64,000 nucleotides of DNA from Intestinimonas timonensis (GTDB lineage: Bacteria > Bacillota > Clostridia > Oscillospirales > Oscillospiraceae). The stretch spans positions 132,213 to 196,212 of the forward strand of contig NZ_LR130817.1 of NCBI RefSeq assembly GCF_900626145.1, read 5' to 3'. The notes under the pieces are model-generated. The model made no database searches and was not told the DNA's origin. It saw only the letters and a program-made list of their open reading frames with translations. Made by a program: the position numbers and the translations under genes. Shown piece by piece: positions 41,247 to 50,225 of this stretch (positions are counted from its first letter, which is position 1; each line of letters begins with the position of its first letter).

Positions 41247-41995
41247 CCAAACGGATCATCCCCTGCCTGGACGTCCGGGACGGCCGGGTGGTGAAAGGGG
41301 TCAATTTCGTCAACATCCGGGACGCCGGCGACCCGGTGGAGCTGGCTAAATACTATTCCGATCAGGGCGCTGATGAGATCGTCTTTCTGGACATCACCGC
41401 CACCAGCGACGCCCGGGGTACCGTGGCCGACGTGGTGGAGCGCACCGCCTCCCAGGTCTTCGTCCCCCTTACAGTGGGGGGCGGCATCCGTACCCTGGAG
41501 GACTTTCAGCGCCTGCTGCGGGCGGGGGCGGACAAGATCTCGGTGAACTCTGCTGCTGTGGCCCGGCCGGAACTTATTGCCGAGGCGGCGGAGCGGTTCG
41601 GCTCCCAGTGTGTGGTCCTCGCGGTGGATGGTAAGGCACGGGGCGACGGTACCTGGGAGGTGGTGGTGGCCGGCGGGCGTAAGCCCACCGGCATCGACCT
41701 CATCGAGTGGGTGAAGAAAGGGGAGGCCCTGGGGGCGGGGGAGATCCTGCTCACCTCCATGGACGCCGACGGCACCAAGGCCGGTTTCGACCTGGCCATG
41801 ACCAAGGCCGTTACCGACGCTGTCTCCATCCCCGTCATCGCCTCCGGGGGCTGCGGCTCCCTGGCCCACTTCGCGGAGGTATTTGAAGAGACCAACTGTG
41901 ACGCAGCCCTGGCGGCCTCCCTGTTCCACTTCGGGGAGCTGACCGTGCCCCAGGTGAAGGATTATCTCCGGGAGTGGAGCATCCCGGTGCGCTGA
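41240..41995 (+). CDS. hisF: Imidazole glycerol phosphate synthase, cyclase subunit
   Basis: 251 residues, barrel related to HisA. Motifs: [20 protein letters not shown] with the catalytic Asp, [40 protein letters not shown] and [18 protein letters not shown]. With HisH it produces IGP and AICAR, linking histidine and purine synthesis. Overlaps hisA by 7 bases. Confidence 0.97.
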   Translation: MLAKRIIPCLDVRDGRVVKGVNFVNIRDAGDPVELAKYYSDQGADEIVFLDITATSDARGTVADVVERTASQVFVPLTVGGGIRTLEDFQRLLRAGADKISVNSAAVARPELIAEAAERFGSQCVVLAVDGKARGDGTWEVVVAGGRKPTGIDLIEWVKKGEALGAGEILLTSMDADGTKAGFDLAMTKAVTDAVSIPVIASGGCGSLAHFAEVFEETNCDAALAASLFHFGELTVPQVKDYLREWSIPVR

Positions 41996-42007
41996 GGAGG
42001 GAAGACC

Positions 42008-42274
42008 ATGCTGGACGATCTGCTGGACCTGGCCGCGGACCTGGTGGGGGATACGGCGGCGGAATTTCTGAGCGACAGCACCAGAAAGCGGCGGGGAAAT
42101 GCCGCTGCCAAGTATGTGAGCCGGGAGCGGGGCCGCCCCGCCCAGCCGGCCCGGAAGGCGGCCTCAAAGCCTTCCCACCAGAACCGTACGGTGGGTAAGA
42201 CCACCGCCAAACGGGAGAAACGGGGAGAGGACCCCTGGGACTGGAAGGAGGAACGGCCCCCCTGGGAGGGCTGA
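42008..42274 (+). CDS. Small charged protein between hisF and hisI, unknown function
   Basis: 88 residues. The ATG at 42008 has GAGGAGG 8 bases upstream, and the gene sits 12 bases after hisF and 7 before hisI, so it is surely translated with the his genes. The N-terminus is acidic and amphipathic (MLDDLLDLAADLVGDTAAEF), the middle is very basic and Arg/Lys/Ala/Pro-rich, and the end is DPWDWKEERPPWEG. No membrane helix or domain is seen. I do not recognise it; the rest is probably disordered. It is not a known his enzyme. Confidence 0.7.
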   Translation: MLDDLLDLAADLVGDTAAEFLSDSTRKRRGNAAAKYVSRERGRPAQPARKAASKPSHQNRTVGKTTAKREKRGEDPWDWKEERPPWEG

Positions 42275-42281
42275 GCGGCCA

Positions 42282-42623
42282 ATGTTTGATCTGGATCAAC
42301 TGTTTCAGAAGAGCGACCTGATCCCCGTCATCATCCAGGAAGTGGAGACCAGGGAGGTGCTCATGCTGGGCTTCACCAACAAGGAGGCGGTGGAGCTGAC
42401 CTTAAAGACCGGGACGGCATGGTTCTGGTCCCGGAGCCGGCAGCAGCTGTGGAACAAGGGGGAGACCTCGGGGAACTTTCTCCATGTGGAGCGTGTCATG
42501 ACCGACTGTGACACCGACACCCTCCTTTACCTGTGCCGGCCCGACGGTCCCACCTGCCACACCGGGGCCCGGAGCTGCTTTTTCAACGAGATCCCCATGA
42601 ACGGAAAGGACGATGTGCCATGA
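42282..42623 (+). CDS. hisI: Phosphoribosyl-AMP cyclohydrolase
   Basis: 113 residues, the single-function HisI. Motifs: VIIQEVETREVLMLGFTNKE, TGTAWFWSRSRQQLWNKGET, the metal-binding DCDTDTLLYLCRPDGPTCHT and CFFNEI. It opens the purine ring of PR-AMP. It overlaps hisE in ATGA. Confidence 0.96.
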   Translation: MFDLDQLFQKSDLIPVIIQEVETREVLMLGFTNKEAVELTLKTGTAWFWSRSRQQLWNKGETSGNFLHVERVMTDCDTDTLLYLCRPDGPTCHTGARSCFFNEIPMNGKDDVP

Positions 42624-42946
42624 ACGACACCTTAGCCAAGCTCTACCAGGTGGTGCTGGACCGGAAGGCCAACCCCCAGGAGGGCTCCTATACCTGCTAC
42701 CTCTTCGACAAGGGCCTGGACAAGATTCTCAAGAAGGTGGGGGAGGAGTGCAGCGAGACCATCATTGCCGCCAAGAACGGCGTGGAGAGCGACACGGTGG
42801 GGGAGATCTCTGACCTCATCTACCACCTGACCGTCATGATGGTCCAGCAGGGAATCCCCCTGGAGGCCGTGATGGAGGAGCTGGAGCAGCGCAGCCACAA
42901 GATCGGCAACCTGAAGCAGTTCCACCAGAGCGATCACAATACATAA
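42620..42946 (+). CDS. hisE: Phosphoribosyl-ATP pyrophosphatase
   Basis: 108 residues of the MazG-like alpha-helical NTP pyrophosphatase fold: EGSYTCYLFDKGLDKILKKV, GEECSETIIAAKNG and EISDLIYHLTVMMV with the acidic metal ligands. It removes pyrophosphate from PR-ATP, step two of the pathway. The ATG at 42620 overlaps the hisI stop. It is the last gene of the operon; a terminator follows. Confidence 0.95.
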   Translation: MNDTLAKLYQVVLDRKANPQEGSYTCYLFDKGLDKILKKVGEECSETIIAAKNGVESDTVGEISDLIYHLTVMMVQQGIPLEAVMEELEQRSHKIGNLKQFHQSDHNT

Positions 42947-42956
42947 TGAATGAAAA

Positions 42957-42987
42957 GAAGCACCGGACGGTAAAACCGTCCGGTGCT
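42957..42987 (+). terminator. Terminator of the histidine operon
   Basis: AGAAGCACCGGACGG pairs with CCGTCCGGTGCTT around TAAAA, followed by TTCTTG; it starts about 10 bases after the hisE stop. The A-rich left flank also makes it usable on the minus strand, where the YbaK gene ends nearby. Confidence 0.85.
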
Positions 42988-43008
42988 TTTCTTGTATTTG
43001 GCGATGGC

Positions 43009-43491
43009 TCAGCCCTCGGGCTGCCAGCCCTTGCACACGTCGATCCAGCCGGCGCTGCCGGAACACTCCTCCAGCTCGGGGAGAGAGAGCTCCACGGCGG
43101 AGTTGGCACTGCCGGCGGCGGGATAGACAATGTCGAAACGCTTGAGGGAGATGTCTAAATAGGTAGTGACGTTGGGGTGCTCAATGGCGAAGGGGCACAC
43201 GCCGCCGATGATGTCCCCAGTGAACTCCAGCACCTGCTCAGGGCTGAGCATGGTGGCCTTGTGGTGGAACTGGGCCTTGAACTTGCTGTTGTCGATCTTG
43301 GCGTCGCCAGCACAGACGATGAGCACGGCGCCGTCCTCATGGACGAAGGAGAGGGTCTTGCCGATGCGGGCGCCCTCACAGCCCACGGCCTGGGCGGCCA
43401 ACTCGACAGTGGCGCTGGACACGTCGAATTCCCGGATGCGATCCTCCATGCCTCTGGCGCGGAAGAAAGCCCGGACCTTCTCAATGGCCAT
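43009..43491 (-). CDS. YbaK/EbsC-family aminoacyl-tRNA deacylase
   Basis: 160 residues, a single-domain YbaK-type editing protein. Motifs: EFDVSSATVELAAQAVGCEG, RIGKTLSFVHEDGAVLIVCA, GDAKIDNSKFKAQF and IIGGVCPFAIEHPNVTTYLD with the catalytic region GVCPF. Members clear mischarged tRNA (for example Cys- or Ala-tRNAPro). The start is 2 bases after the thioesterase stop, so the two genes form an operon. Confidence 0.88.
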   Translation of the reverse strand: MAIEKVRAFFRARGMEDRIREFDVSSATVELAAQAVGCEGARIGKTLSFVHEDGAVLIVCAGDAKIDNSKFKAQFHHKATMLSPEQVLEFTGDIIGGVCPFAIEHPNVTTYLDISLKRFDIVYPAAGSANSAVELSLPELEECSGSAGWIDVCKGWQPEG

Positions 43492-43492
43492 C

Positions 43493-43888
43493 TCAGCGGC
43501 CCTCTTTCTTCTTCTCGGTCTTGGCCAGGAAGCGGTCCACGGTGATGATGAAGCGGTTGTGGGTGCCCTTGCCGATGACGCCGGCCTCGTCGTAGGCGGT
43601 GACGGAGAAGGTGAGGGCCTTGCCGTCCACAGCGGTGACCTCAGCCTCCGCCCACACCTTCATACCGACGGGGGTAGCGGAGTCGTGGGAGACATCCAGA
43701 TGGGTACCAACGGAGCCCTGGCCCTCCTCCATGTAGGGGGTGAGGGCGTTGACGGCGGCGTTTTCCATGAGAGCCACCATATAGGGGGTGGCAAAAACGG
43801 GCACCAGGCCGGAGCCCACAGCGGCGGCGGTATTCTGCTCAGTGACGATGGTCTCGGCGCGGCCCTTGGCGCCAACTTCAATAGACAT
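43493..43888 (-). CDS. Thioesterase of the fluoroacetyl-CoA thioesterase (FlK-like) family
   Basis: 131 residues of the hot-dog fold: VTEQNTAAAVGSGLVPVFAT, PYMVALMENAAVNAL, VGTHLDVSHDSATPVGMKVW and VTAYDEAGVIGKGTHNRFII. The Thr/Glu/His pattern resembles FlK, though housekeeping members hydrolyse other acyl-CoA esters. The ATG at 43888 has GGAGG 7-8 bases upstream; longer frames start inside the terminator at 43958. Probably expressed from its own promoter between this and potD. Confidence 0.82.
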   Translation of the reverse strand: MSIEVGAKGRAETIVTEQNTAAAVGSGLVPVFATPYMVALMENAAVNALTPYMEEGQGSVGTHLDVSHDSATPVGMKVWAEAEVTAVDGKALTFSVTAYDEAGVIGKGTHNRFIITVDRFLAKTEKKKEGR

Positions 43889-43957
43889 GGGAGATTCCTC
43901 CTTTGTATCGGAAATATAAAAACAGTGTACCTCATTGCATGGCATTTGGCAAGTAAA

Positions 43958-43987
43958 AAAGGAGACATCCCTCGGGATGTCTCCTTT
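43958..43987 (-). terminator. Terminator of the pot operon
   Basis: AAAGGAGACATCCC (43958-43971) pairs perfectly with GGGATGTCTCCTTT (43974-43987); on the minus strand it is followed by TTTAC. It lies 17 bases past the potD stop. Confidence 0.85.
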
Positions 43988-44004
43988 GCGTGTGAGAGGT
44001 CGGC

Positions 44005-45141
44005 TCAGAGGCCCAGCTCGATCCACAGATCGTTGTAGAGGGTGCGGGTGGCCTCGGGGAGGACCAGGTAGGACTCGCAGCGGTCCAGCACCTCCTGAGG
44101 AGCGGCCATGATCTCATAGAGCTCCATGTCCAGGGGCTCGCCGTAGGTCTCCTCATAGTAGGCGGGGTACTGCTCCAGCGCCTCGGCGTTGGGGGAGGCG
44201 TACCAGATGTAGTCCATGTTGGCCAGGTTGGCCTCGGTGGAGGCCAGGAAGTTGATCCACTCGTGGGCCTCGTCCACGTTCTGGGCGTCCTTGAGGATGC
44301 ACATGGCGTCCACGAACCAGTTGGAGCCCTCCTCGGGGACCACGTAGGCCAGGTCGGGGTTGTTCTCCAGCATGGTCAGGTAATCGCCGGCGTAGTAGGT
44401 GGCGATGGCGGCGTTGCCCTGCTCCATCTTCTGGAACGCCTCGTCCATGACCTTGCTCTGATAGACGCCCTTGGACACGGCGTCGGAGAGGAGCTGGAAG
44501 GCCTCACGGATCTGAGCCTCATCGGTGGTGTTCACGGAGTAGCCCAGGTAGTAGAGGGCCATACCCAGGGCGTCCCGGGAATTGTTGATGAGGAGCACGT
44601 CACCAGCGTACTTCTCATCGAACATGGCGCTCCAGCTGGTGATGGGCTCATCCACCATGGTGGTGTTGTAGATGATGCCCAGGGTGCCCCAGGTGTAGGG
44701 GACGGTGTAGAGGTTCTCGGGGTCGTAGGACAGGTTCTTGAAGCGGTCGTCGATCTTTTCAAAGTTGGGGATCTTGCTGTAATCCAGAGGCTGGAGCATA
44801 TCCTCCTCGATGAGCTGGGAGATCATATAGTCAGAGGGGCAGATGACATCATAGTTGGCGCCGCCGCTCTTGAGCAGGGAGTACAGGGCTTCGTTGCTCT
44901 CAGCGGTCTGATAGTTGACCTTGATTCCCGTCTCCTCCTCGAATTGAGTGATCAGGTCCTCGTCGATGTATTCGCCCCAGTTGCACACATTGAGCACGCG
45001 GTCGCCTGTATTGGCGCTGCCTTCACTGCCGCTGCTGACTGGCGTACTGGTGTCGGTGCTCACTTGCTCCACGGAGCAGCCAGTCAGGAACAGGCCCATC
45101 GCCAGGGAGCCGGCGAGGGTCAAGGCTACGATTCTCTTCAA
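44005..45141 (-). CDS. potD: Polyamine ABC transporter substrate-binding lipoprotein
   Basis: 378 residues. The signal MKRIVALTLAGSLAMGLFLT ends at Cys22, followed by a Ser/Thr-rich linker. The mature part follows the PotD/PotF pattern: LNVCNWGEYIDEDLITQFEE, ANYDVICPSDYMISQLIEED, VPYTWGTLGIIYN and YYAGDYLTMLENNPDLAYVV, with PEEGSNWFVDAMCI. It binds spermidine or putrescine outside the cell. Last gene of potABCD, 60 bases after potC. Confidence 0.93.
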   Translation of the reverse strand: MKRIVALTLAGSLAMGLFLTGCSVEQVSTDTSTPVSSGSEGSANTGDRVLNVCNWGEYIDEDLITQFEEETGIKVNYQTAESNEALYSLLKSGGANYDVICPSDYMISQLIEEDMLQPLDYSKIPNFEKIDDRFKNLSYDPENLYTVPYTWGTLGIIYNTTMVDEPITSWSAMFDEKYAGDVLLINNSRDALGMALYYLGYSVNTTDEAQIREAFQLLSDAVSKGVYQSKVMDEAFQKMEQGNAAIATYYAGDYLTMLENNPDLAYVVPEEGSNWFVDAMCILKDAQNVDEAHEWINFLASTEANLANMDYIWYASPNAEALEQYPAYYEETYGEPLDMELYEIMAAPQEVLDRCESYLVLPEATRTLYNDLWIELGL

Positions 45142-45201
45142 TTGATCATTCCTCCAGTTGAATAGGTGATATTATCTTCAGGCCCCTTGGGCCAAAAGAC
45201 C

Positions 45202-46092
45202 TCAGTCGAACCGCTGCGCGGCGGCGGCCTTTTCCGCTCTGGCCTCCCGGACATTGACGATGACCAGCAGGGCCAGTACAGTAACGAAGAGCAGTGTGGA
45301 CACAGCGTTGATCTCCGGGCTCACACGCTTCTTGGTCATGCCGTAGATGGCCATGGCCAGGGTAGAGGTGGCGGAGCCGGCGGTGAAGTAGGAGATGACG
45401 AAGTCGTCCACGCTCATGGTGAAGGCGATGAGGGCACCGGAGACAATGCCGGGCATGATCTCGGGCAGGATGACCTTCCAGAAGGCCTGGAACCAGGTGC
45501 AGCCCAGATCCTGGGCGGCATCCACCAGATTCTTGTCCATCTGCCGCAGCTTGGGGCCCACCGACAGGATGACATAGGGGATGTTGAAGGTGATGTGGGC
45601 GATGAGCAGGGTGCCGAAGCCCAGAGTGAGCCTGGGGAAGGTGACACGGTAGACCTCACCGAACAGGCTGAAGGTGATGCGGTAGTTTTCGGCAAACTCG
45701 TTCCAGAGGCCGAAGACCGCCACAAAGAGCAGGCACAGGCTGACGCCGGTGACGATGTCGGCGTTCATCATGGGGATGGAGTTCACCGTCATCAGGGGGT
45801 CACGCCACCGGCGGCGCATGGCGTAGAAGCCGATGGCGGCGAAGGTGCCGGCCACGGTGGCGATGGCGGTGGCCAGCAGGGAGACCAGCAGGGTGGTGTA
45901 AATGCTCTGCATGATGAGCCGGTCCTGGAAGAGTTCTACATACCAGTGGAGGGAAAAGCCCTTCCAGACCACGCTGCTGTTGCCGGAGTTAAAAGAGAAG
46001 ACGATGAGCAGGAAGATGGGGGCATACAGAAAGAGAAAGACCAGGCCCATGAACAGACGGTTCATGAAGCCGTTTTTCTTTTGCAGACTCAT
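45202..46092 (-). CDS. potC: Polyamine ABC transporter permease PotC
   Basis: 296 residues with six helices. The coupling motif is LVDAAQDLGCTWFQAFWKVI and the family motif AFTMSVDDFVISYFTAGSAT is typical of PotC. The ATG at 46092 overlaps the potB stop in ATGA; the longer open frame upstream belongs to potB sequence. Confidence 0.94.
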   Translation of the reverse strand: MSLQKKNGFMNRLFMGLVFLFLYAPIFLLIVFSFNSGNSSVVWKGFSLHWYVELFQDRLIMQSIYTTLLVSLLATAIATVAGTFAAIGFYAMRRRWRDPLMTVNSIPMMNADIVTGVSLCLLFVAVFGLWNEFAENYRITFSLFGEVYRVTFPRLTLGFGTLLIAHITFNIPYVILSVGPKLRQMDKNLVDAAQDLGCTWFQAFWKVILPEIMPGIVSGALIAFTMSVDDFVISYFTAGSATSTLAMAIYGMTKKRVSPEINAVSTLLFVTVLALLVIVNVREARAEKAAAAQRFD

Positions 46093-46932
46093 AGCATCAC
46101 CGCCTGTTCCTCGCCCTCGCCGAAGTGGTTCATGACCCACATGCAGACGATGACGATGAGCATCATCACCAGGGCGATGGCGCTGCCCAGGTGGGGGTTA
46201 TAGGCTCCCCCCAAGAACTGCTGCTCGATGAGGTCGCCCAGCAGCATCTGGGTGCCGCCGCCCAGCAGGCGGGAGATGGCGAAGGTGGACACCGAGGGGA
46301 CGAACACCATGGTTACGCCGGAGAGGATGCCGGGGAGGGACAGGGGGAAGATCACCTTCCGAAAGACGGCGGTGGAGTTAGCACCCAGGTCCCGGGCAGC
46401 CTCCAGCAGGGAATTGTCCAGCTTGACAATGACCGAGTAGATGGGCAGGATCATGAAGGGCAGGTAGTTGTAGACCATGCCCAGCACCACGGCGCCCTGG
46501 GTTCCGATCATATGAAAGTATTGGATATTTGTGCCGAAGATGGAGTTGATGAGATCAAAGAGACCGATGGCAGAGAAGAACTGGTTGATGAGGCCGTTTT
46601 TCTCCAGAATGGACATCCAGGAGTAGGTCCGCAGCAGGAAGTTGACCCACATGGGGAGCATGATGAGCATCATGCCCACCCGTTGGAACCGGGGACCCTC
46701 CTTGGCCATGATATAGGACAGGGGGTAGCCGATGAGGAGACAGACAAAGGTAGCAATGATGGCCAGCTTGAAGGAGCGGGTAAAGATGACGGTATAGGTC
46801 TCCATCCGGGCAAAATTGTCCAGGGTGAAGCCGCCGCTGGCGGTGCTGAAGGCGTAGATGACCACCATGATGATGGGGGCTACCACAAAGAGGGCCATCC
46901 AGACCACATAGGGGATGGCCAGGAGGGGGCGC

Positions 46933-46946
<14 letters not shown>
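46089..46946 (-). CDS. potB: Polyamine ABC transporter permease PotB
   Basis: 285 residues with six helices: [39 protein letters not shown], the coupling motif [20 protein letters not shown] and [17 protein letters not shown]. The ATG at 46946 lies 14 bases inside the end of potA, which is normal overlap for this operon. Confidence 0.94.
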
Positions 46947-48138
<1,192 letters not shown>

Positions 48139-48193
48139 TTATCACCCTCCTCTCCAAATGATGACCAGATTCCGACGGAAAATGGCAAGGTAC

Positions 48194-48222
48194 AATATAT
48201 AATGTATCCCCTGAAATGTCAA
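48194..48222 (-). promoter_or_regulatory. Promoter of the potABCD operon
   Basis: On the minus strand TTGACA (48217-48222), a 17-base spacer, and TATATT (48194-48199), about 55 bases before the potA start codon. Confidence 0.85.
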
Positions 48223-48238
48223 TGGATTTCCCGCAATT

Positions 48239-49219
48239 TTACAGGGTATTTTTCCGGGGCTGACGGGGGAAATATTCCTCTACAAAATCCACCTGCTCCA
48301 CCTGCCAGATTTTCCCGTTTAAGGGCTCCAGAACGCCGGCGTCGGTGGTGAAGGAAAAGACCAGTTTATAGGACCAGAGGGCCTGGAACTTCCGGTCATA
48401 GCGTTTGTTGTCACGGCTGCGGCCGTACTTGCCGTCGCCCAGGAGGGGGTGGCCGGCAGCGGCGAACTGGGCCCGGATCTGATGGGTGCGACCGGTGATG
48501 AGCTCGCACTCCACCAGGGAGAGCCCATTCTGCACCTTCAGTGTCTTATAAAGGGTGACGGCGGTCCGACCGCCGGGCACCGGCGTCTTGTGGACGGTGA
48601 CCTGGTTCTTGCTCTCGTCCTTGGAGAGAAAGCCCTCCAGCCTGCCTTCGGGCGGGTTCATGCGGCCGTGAATGGCGCACAGATAATACTTTTCGATCTC
48701 CCGGTCCTTGATCTTCTGATTCATGATGCGCAGCGCCTCGGCGGTCTTGGCGGCGATGACGATGCCGCCGGTGTTCCGGTCGATGCGGTTGCACAGGGCG
48801 GGGGTAAAGGAGTGCTCCTGACGGGGGTCCCACTCCTTTTTTTGATAAAGGTAGGCCTGGATGTGGGTGATGAGGGTGTTGACGTACTCCCCCTGGTCGG
48901 GGTGGACCAACAGGCCGGGGCGCTTGTTCACCAGGAGGATGTGCTCGTCCTCATAGACGATGTCCAGCTGGGGCTTGAAGACGGAGAGGAAGGCGTTTTC
49001 AGGGGCGGGGGCGTCAAAGAACTCGTCGTTGATATAGAGCTGAAGCACATCGCCCACCGCCAGACGGGTGTCCCGCTTGGCACCCTTTCCGTTGAGCTTC
49101 ACGCGCTTGAGGCGGATGTATTTCTGGGCCAGGGGAGCGGGGAGGAGGGGCAGGGTCTTGCCCAGCCAGCGGTCCAAACGCTGCCCGGCGTCGTTTTTTG
49201 TCACGGTAAACTCTCTCAT
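48239..49219 (-). CDS. RluA-family pseudouridine synthase
   Basis: 326 residues: an N-terminal S4 domain (QRLDRWLGKTLPLLPAPLAQ, RVKLNGKGAKRDTRLAVGDV) and the RluA catalytic domain. The catalytic segment reads CNRIDRNTGGIVIAAKTAEA, whereas most relatives have HRLDxxTSG; the catalytic aspartate is kept. Further motifs: VNKRPGLLVHPDQ, ITGRTHQIRAQFAAAGHPLL and GDGKYG. It modifies uridines in rRNA; the exact site is not known. The ATG at 49219 has GGGAGG 5 bases upstream. The pot promoter overlaps its 3' end. Confidence 0.9.
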   Translation of the reverse strand: MREFTVTKNDAGQRLDRWLGKTLPLLPAPLAQKYIRLKRVKLNGKGAKRDTRLAVGDVLQLYINDEFFDAPAPENAFLSVFKPQLDIVYEDEHILLVNKRPGLLVHPDQGEYVNTLITHIQAYLYQKKEWDPRQEHSFTPALCNRIDRNTGGIVIAAKTAEALRIMNQKIKDREIEKYYLCAIHGRMNPPEGRLEGFLSKDESKNQVTVHKTPVPGGRTAVTLYKTLKVQNGLSLVECELITGRTHQIRAQFAAAGHPLLGDGKYGRSRDNKRYDRKFQALWSYKLVFSFTTDAGVLEPLNGKIWQVEQVDFVEEYFPRQPRKNTL

Positions 49220-49286
49220 TGGGACCTCCCGGTTGTGGTAGTTGCATACACTCTATCATATTTTAGAAAAAAAGTGAAGAAAGTAT

Positions 49287-49315
49287 TTGACATTGACAGA
49301 ACTCTTGACTATAAT
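49287..49315 (+). promoter_or_regulatory. Promoter of yceD-rpmF, full consensus
   Basis: TTGACA (49287-49292), 17-base spacer, TATAAT (49310-49315): an exact match to the sigma-A consensus at both boxes, 30 bases before the yceD start. It suits a ribosomal protein operon. Confidence 0.9.
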
Positions 49316-49344
49316 ATTTGTCGTGCCATTATGCGAGGTGTGCC

Positions 49345-49854
49345 ATGCGACTGAACCTGAAAAACATCATCAACGTGCCCGGAGGCGTGTGCCCCTTCTC
49401 CTACGAGTTGGATCTCTCCGACCTGGAGTTCGGCGGCGCCCACCCCATCGACCAGCCGGTCCGGGTGACCGGACAGGTCCGCAACATGGCGGGCGCGCTG
49501 GTGCTGGAGGGAACAGTTGCCACCACGCTCCATCTTCTCTGTGACCGGTGCGCCAAACCGTTCGCCCGGGAGAAGACGGTCCGCTTGGAAACGCTGCTGG
49601 CCCAGGAGCTGGCCGACGAGCGGAGCGACGACGAGATTGTCCTGCTGGATGGAGATGAGGTGGATCTGGACGACGTGGCTACCACGGCGTTCGTCCTCGC
49701 AATGGATAGCAAGAACCTCTGCTCAGAGGACTGCAAGGGCATCTGTCCCGGGTGCGGCGTTGACCTCAACGTGGAAGCATGCCGGTGCAAGCCCGAGGTA
49801 GACCCCCGGCTGGCAGTGCTTGCCAAGCTTTTGGAGGACAAAGAGAGCGAGTAA
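49345..49854 (+). CDS. yceD: YceD-family protein (DUF177)
   Basis: 169 residues. DUF177 pattern: YELDLSDLEFGGAHPIDQPV, LEGTVATTLHLLCDRCAKPF and a C-terminal cysteine cluster CSEDCKGICPGCGVDLNVEA followed by C, which likely binds zinc. The family is nearly always upstream of rpmF and is thought to act in 23S rRNA processing or ribosome assembly. The ATG at 49345 follows GAGGTG; the frame is open further upstream but that part overlaps the promoter. Confidence 0.88.
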   Translation: MRLNLKNIINVPGGVCPFSYELDLSDLEFGGAHPIDQPVRVTGQVRNMAGALVLEGTVATTLHLLCDRCAKPFAREKTVRLETLLAQELADERSDDEIVLLDGDEVDLDDVATTAFVLAMDSKNLCSEDCKGICPGCGVDLNVEACRCKPEVDPRLAVLAKLLEDKESE

Positions 49855-49895
49855 ACTAGCAGTACCCGCGCAGGGTATTCAAGGAGGTGTCACAG

Positions 49896-50096
49896 ATGGC
49901 AGTCCCTAAGTCTAAAGTATCCAAGCAGCGTCGGAACAAGCGCCGGAGCTCCGTGTGGAAGCTGGAGACCCCCGGTCTCAACAAGTGCCCCAAGTGCGGC
50001 GCTTACCGCCTGCCCCACCGGCTGTGCAAGTCCTGCATGACTTACAATGGCCGTGAGTTCGGCAAGGTCGAGGCCACCGAGTCCAAGGCCAACTAA
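49896..50096 (+). CDS. rpmF: Ribosomal protein L32
   Basis: 66 residues, basic. It starts AVPKSKVSKQRRNKRRSSVW and has the zinc ribbon CPKCGAYRLPHRLCKSC (CxxC...CxxC), the zinc-binding form of L32. AAGGAGG lies 9 bases before the ATG at 49896. It is 41 bases downstream of yceD. Confidence 0.97.
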   Translation: MAVPKSKVSKQRRNKRRSSVWKLETPGLNKCPKCGAYRLPHRLCKSCMTYNGREFGKVEATESKAN

Positions 50097-50098
50097 AC

Positions 50099-50141
50099 AG
50101 GCAAAAAGAAATGAGGGGGCAACCCCTCTTTCTTTTTGCCC
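50099..50141 (+). terminator. Terminator of yceD-rpmF
   Basis: AGGCAAAAAGAAATGAGGGG pairs with CCCCTCTTTCTTTTTGCC around GCAA; the descending arm itself contains a T-rich run. It starts 3 bases after the rpmF stop. Confidence 0.8.
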
Positions 50142-50225
50142 TTCTGCAAGAAGAGATGCTTTCCCCTTCCATTTTGCCCGCAATTCGAGTACAATAAGAC
50201 GAGCAACGGATAAGGATGTGAGCCT

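Noticed and set aside
44263..45165. 300-codon plus-strand frame opposite potD
   Set aside because: Antisense shadow of potD; no ribosome site and low-complexity composition.
45166..46203. Long plus-strand frames opposite potB/potC/potD
   Set aside because: Shadows of the pot operon; Gly/His/Asp/Gln-rich, no start signals.
49293..49309. Second TTGACA-like box (TTGACAG) inside the yceD promoter spacer
   Set aside because: The first TTGACA gives the ideal 17-base spacing; the second would leave only 11 bases.
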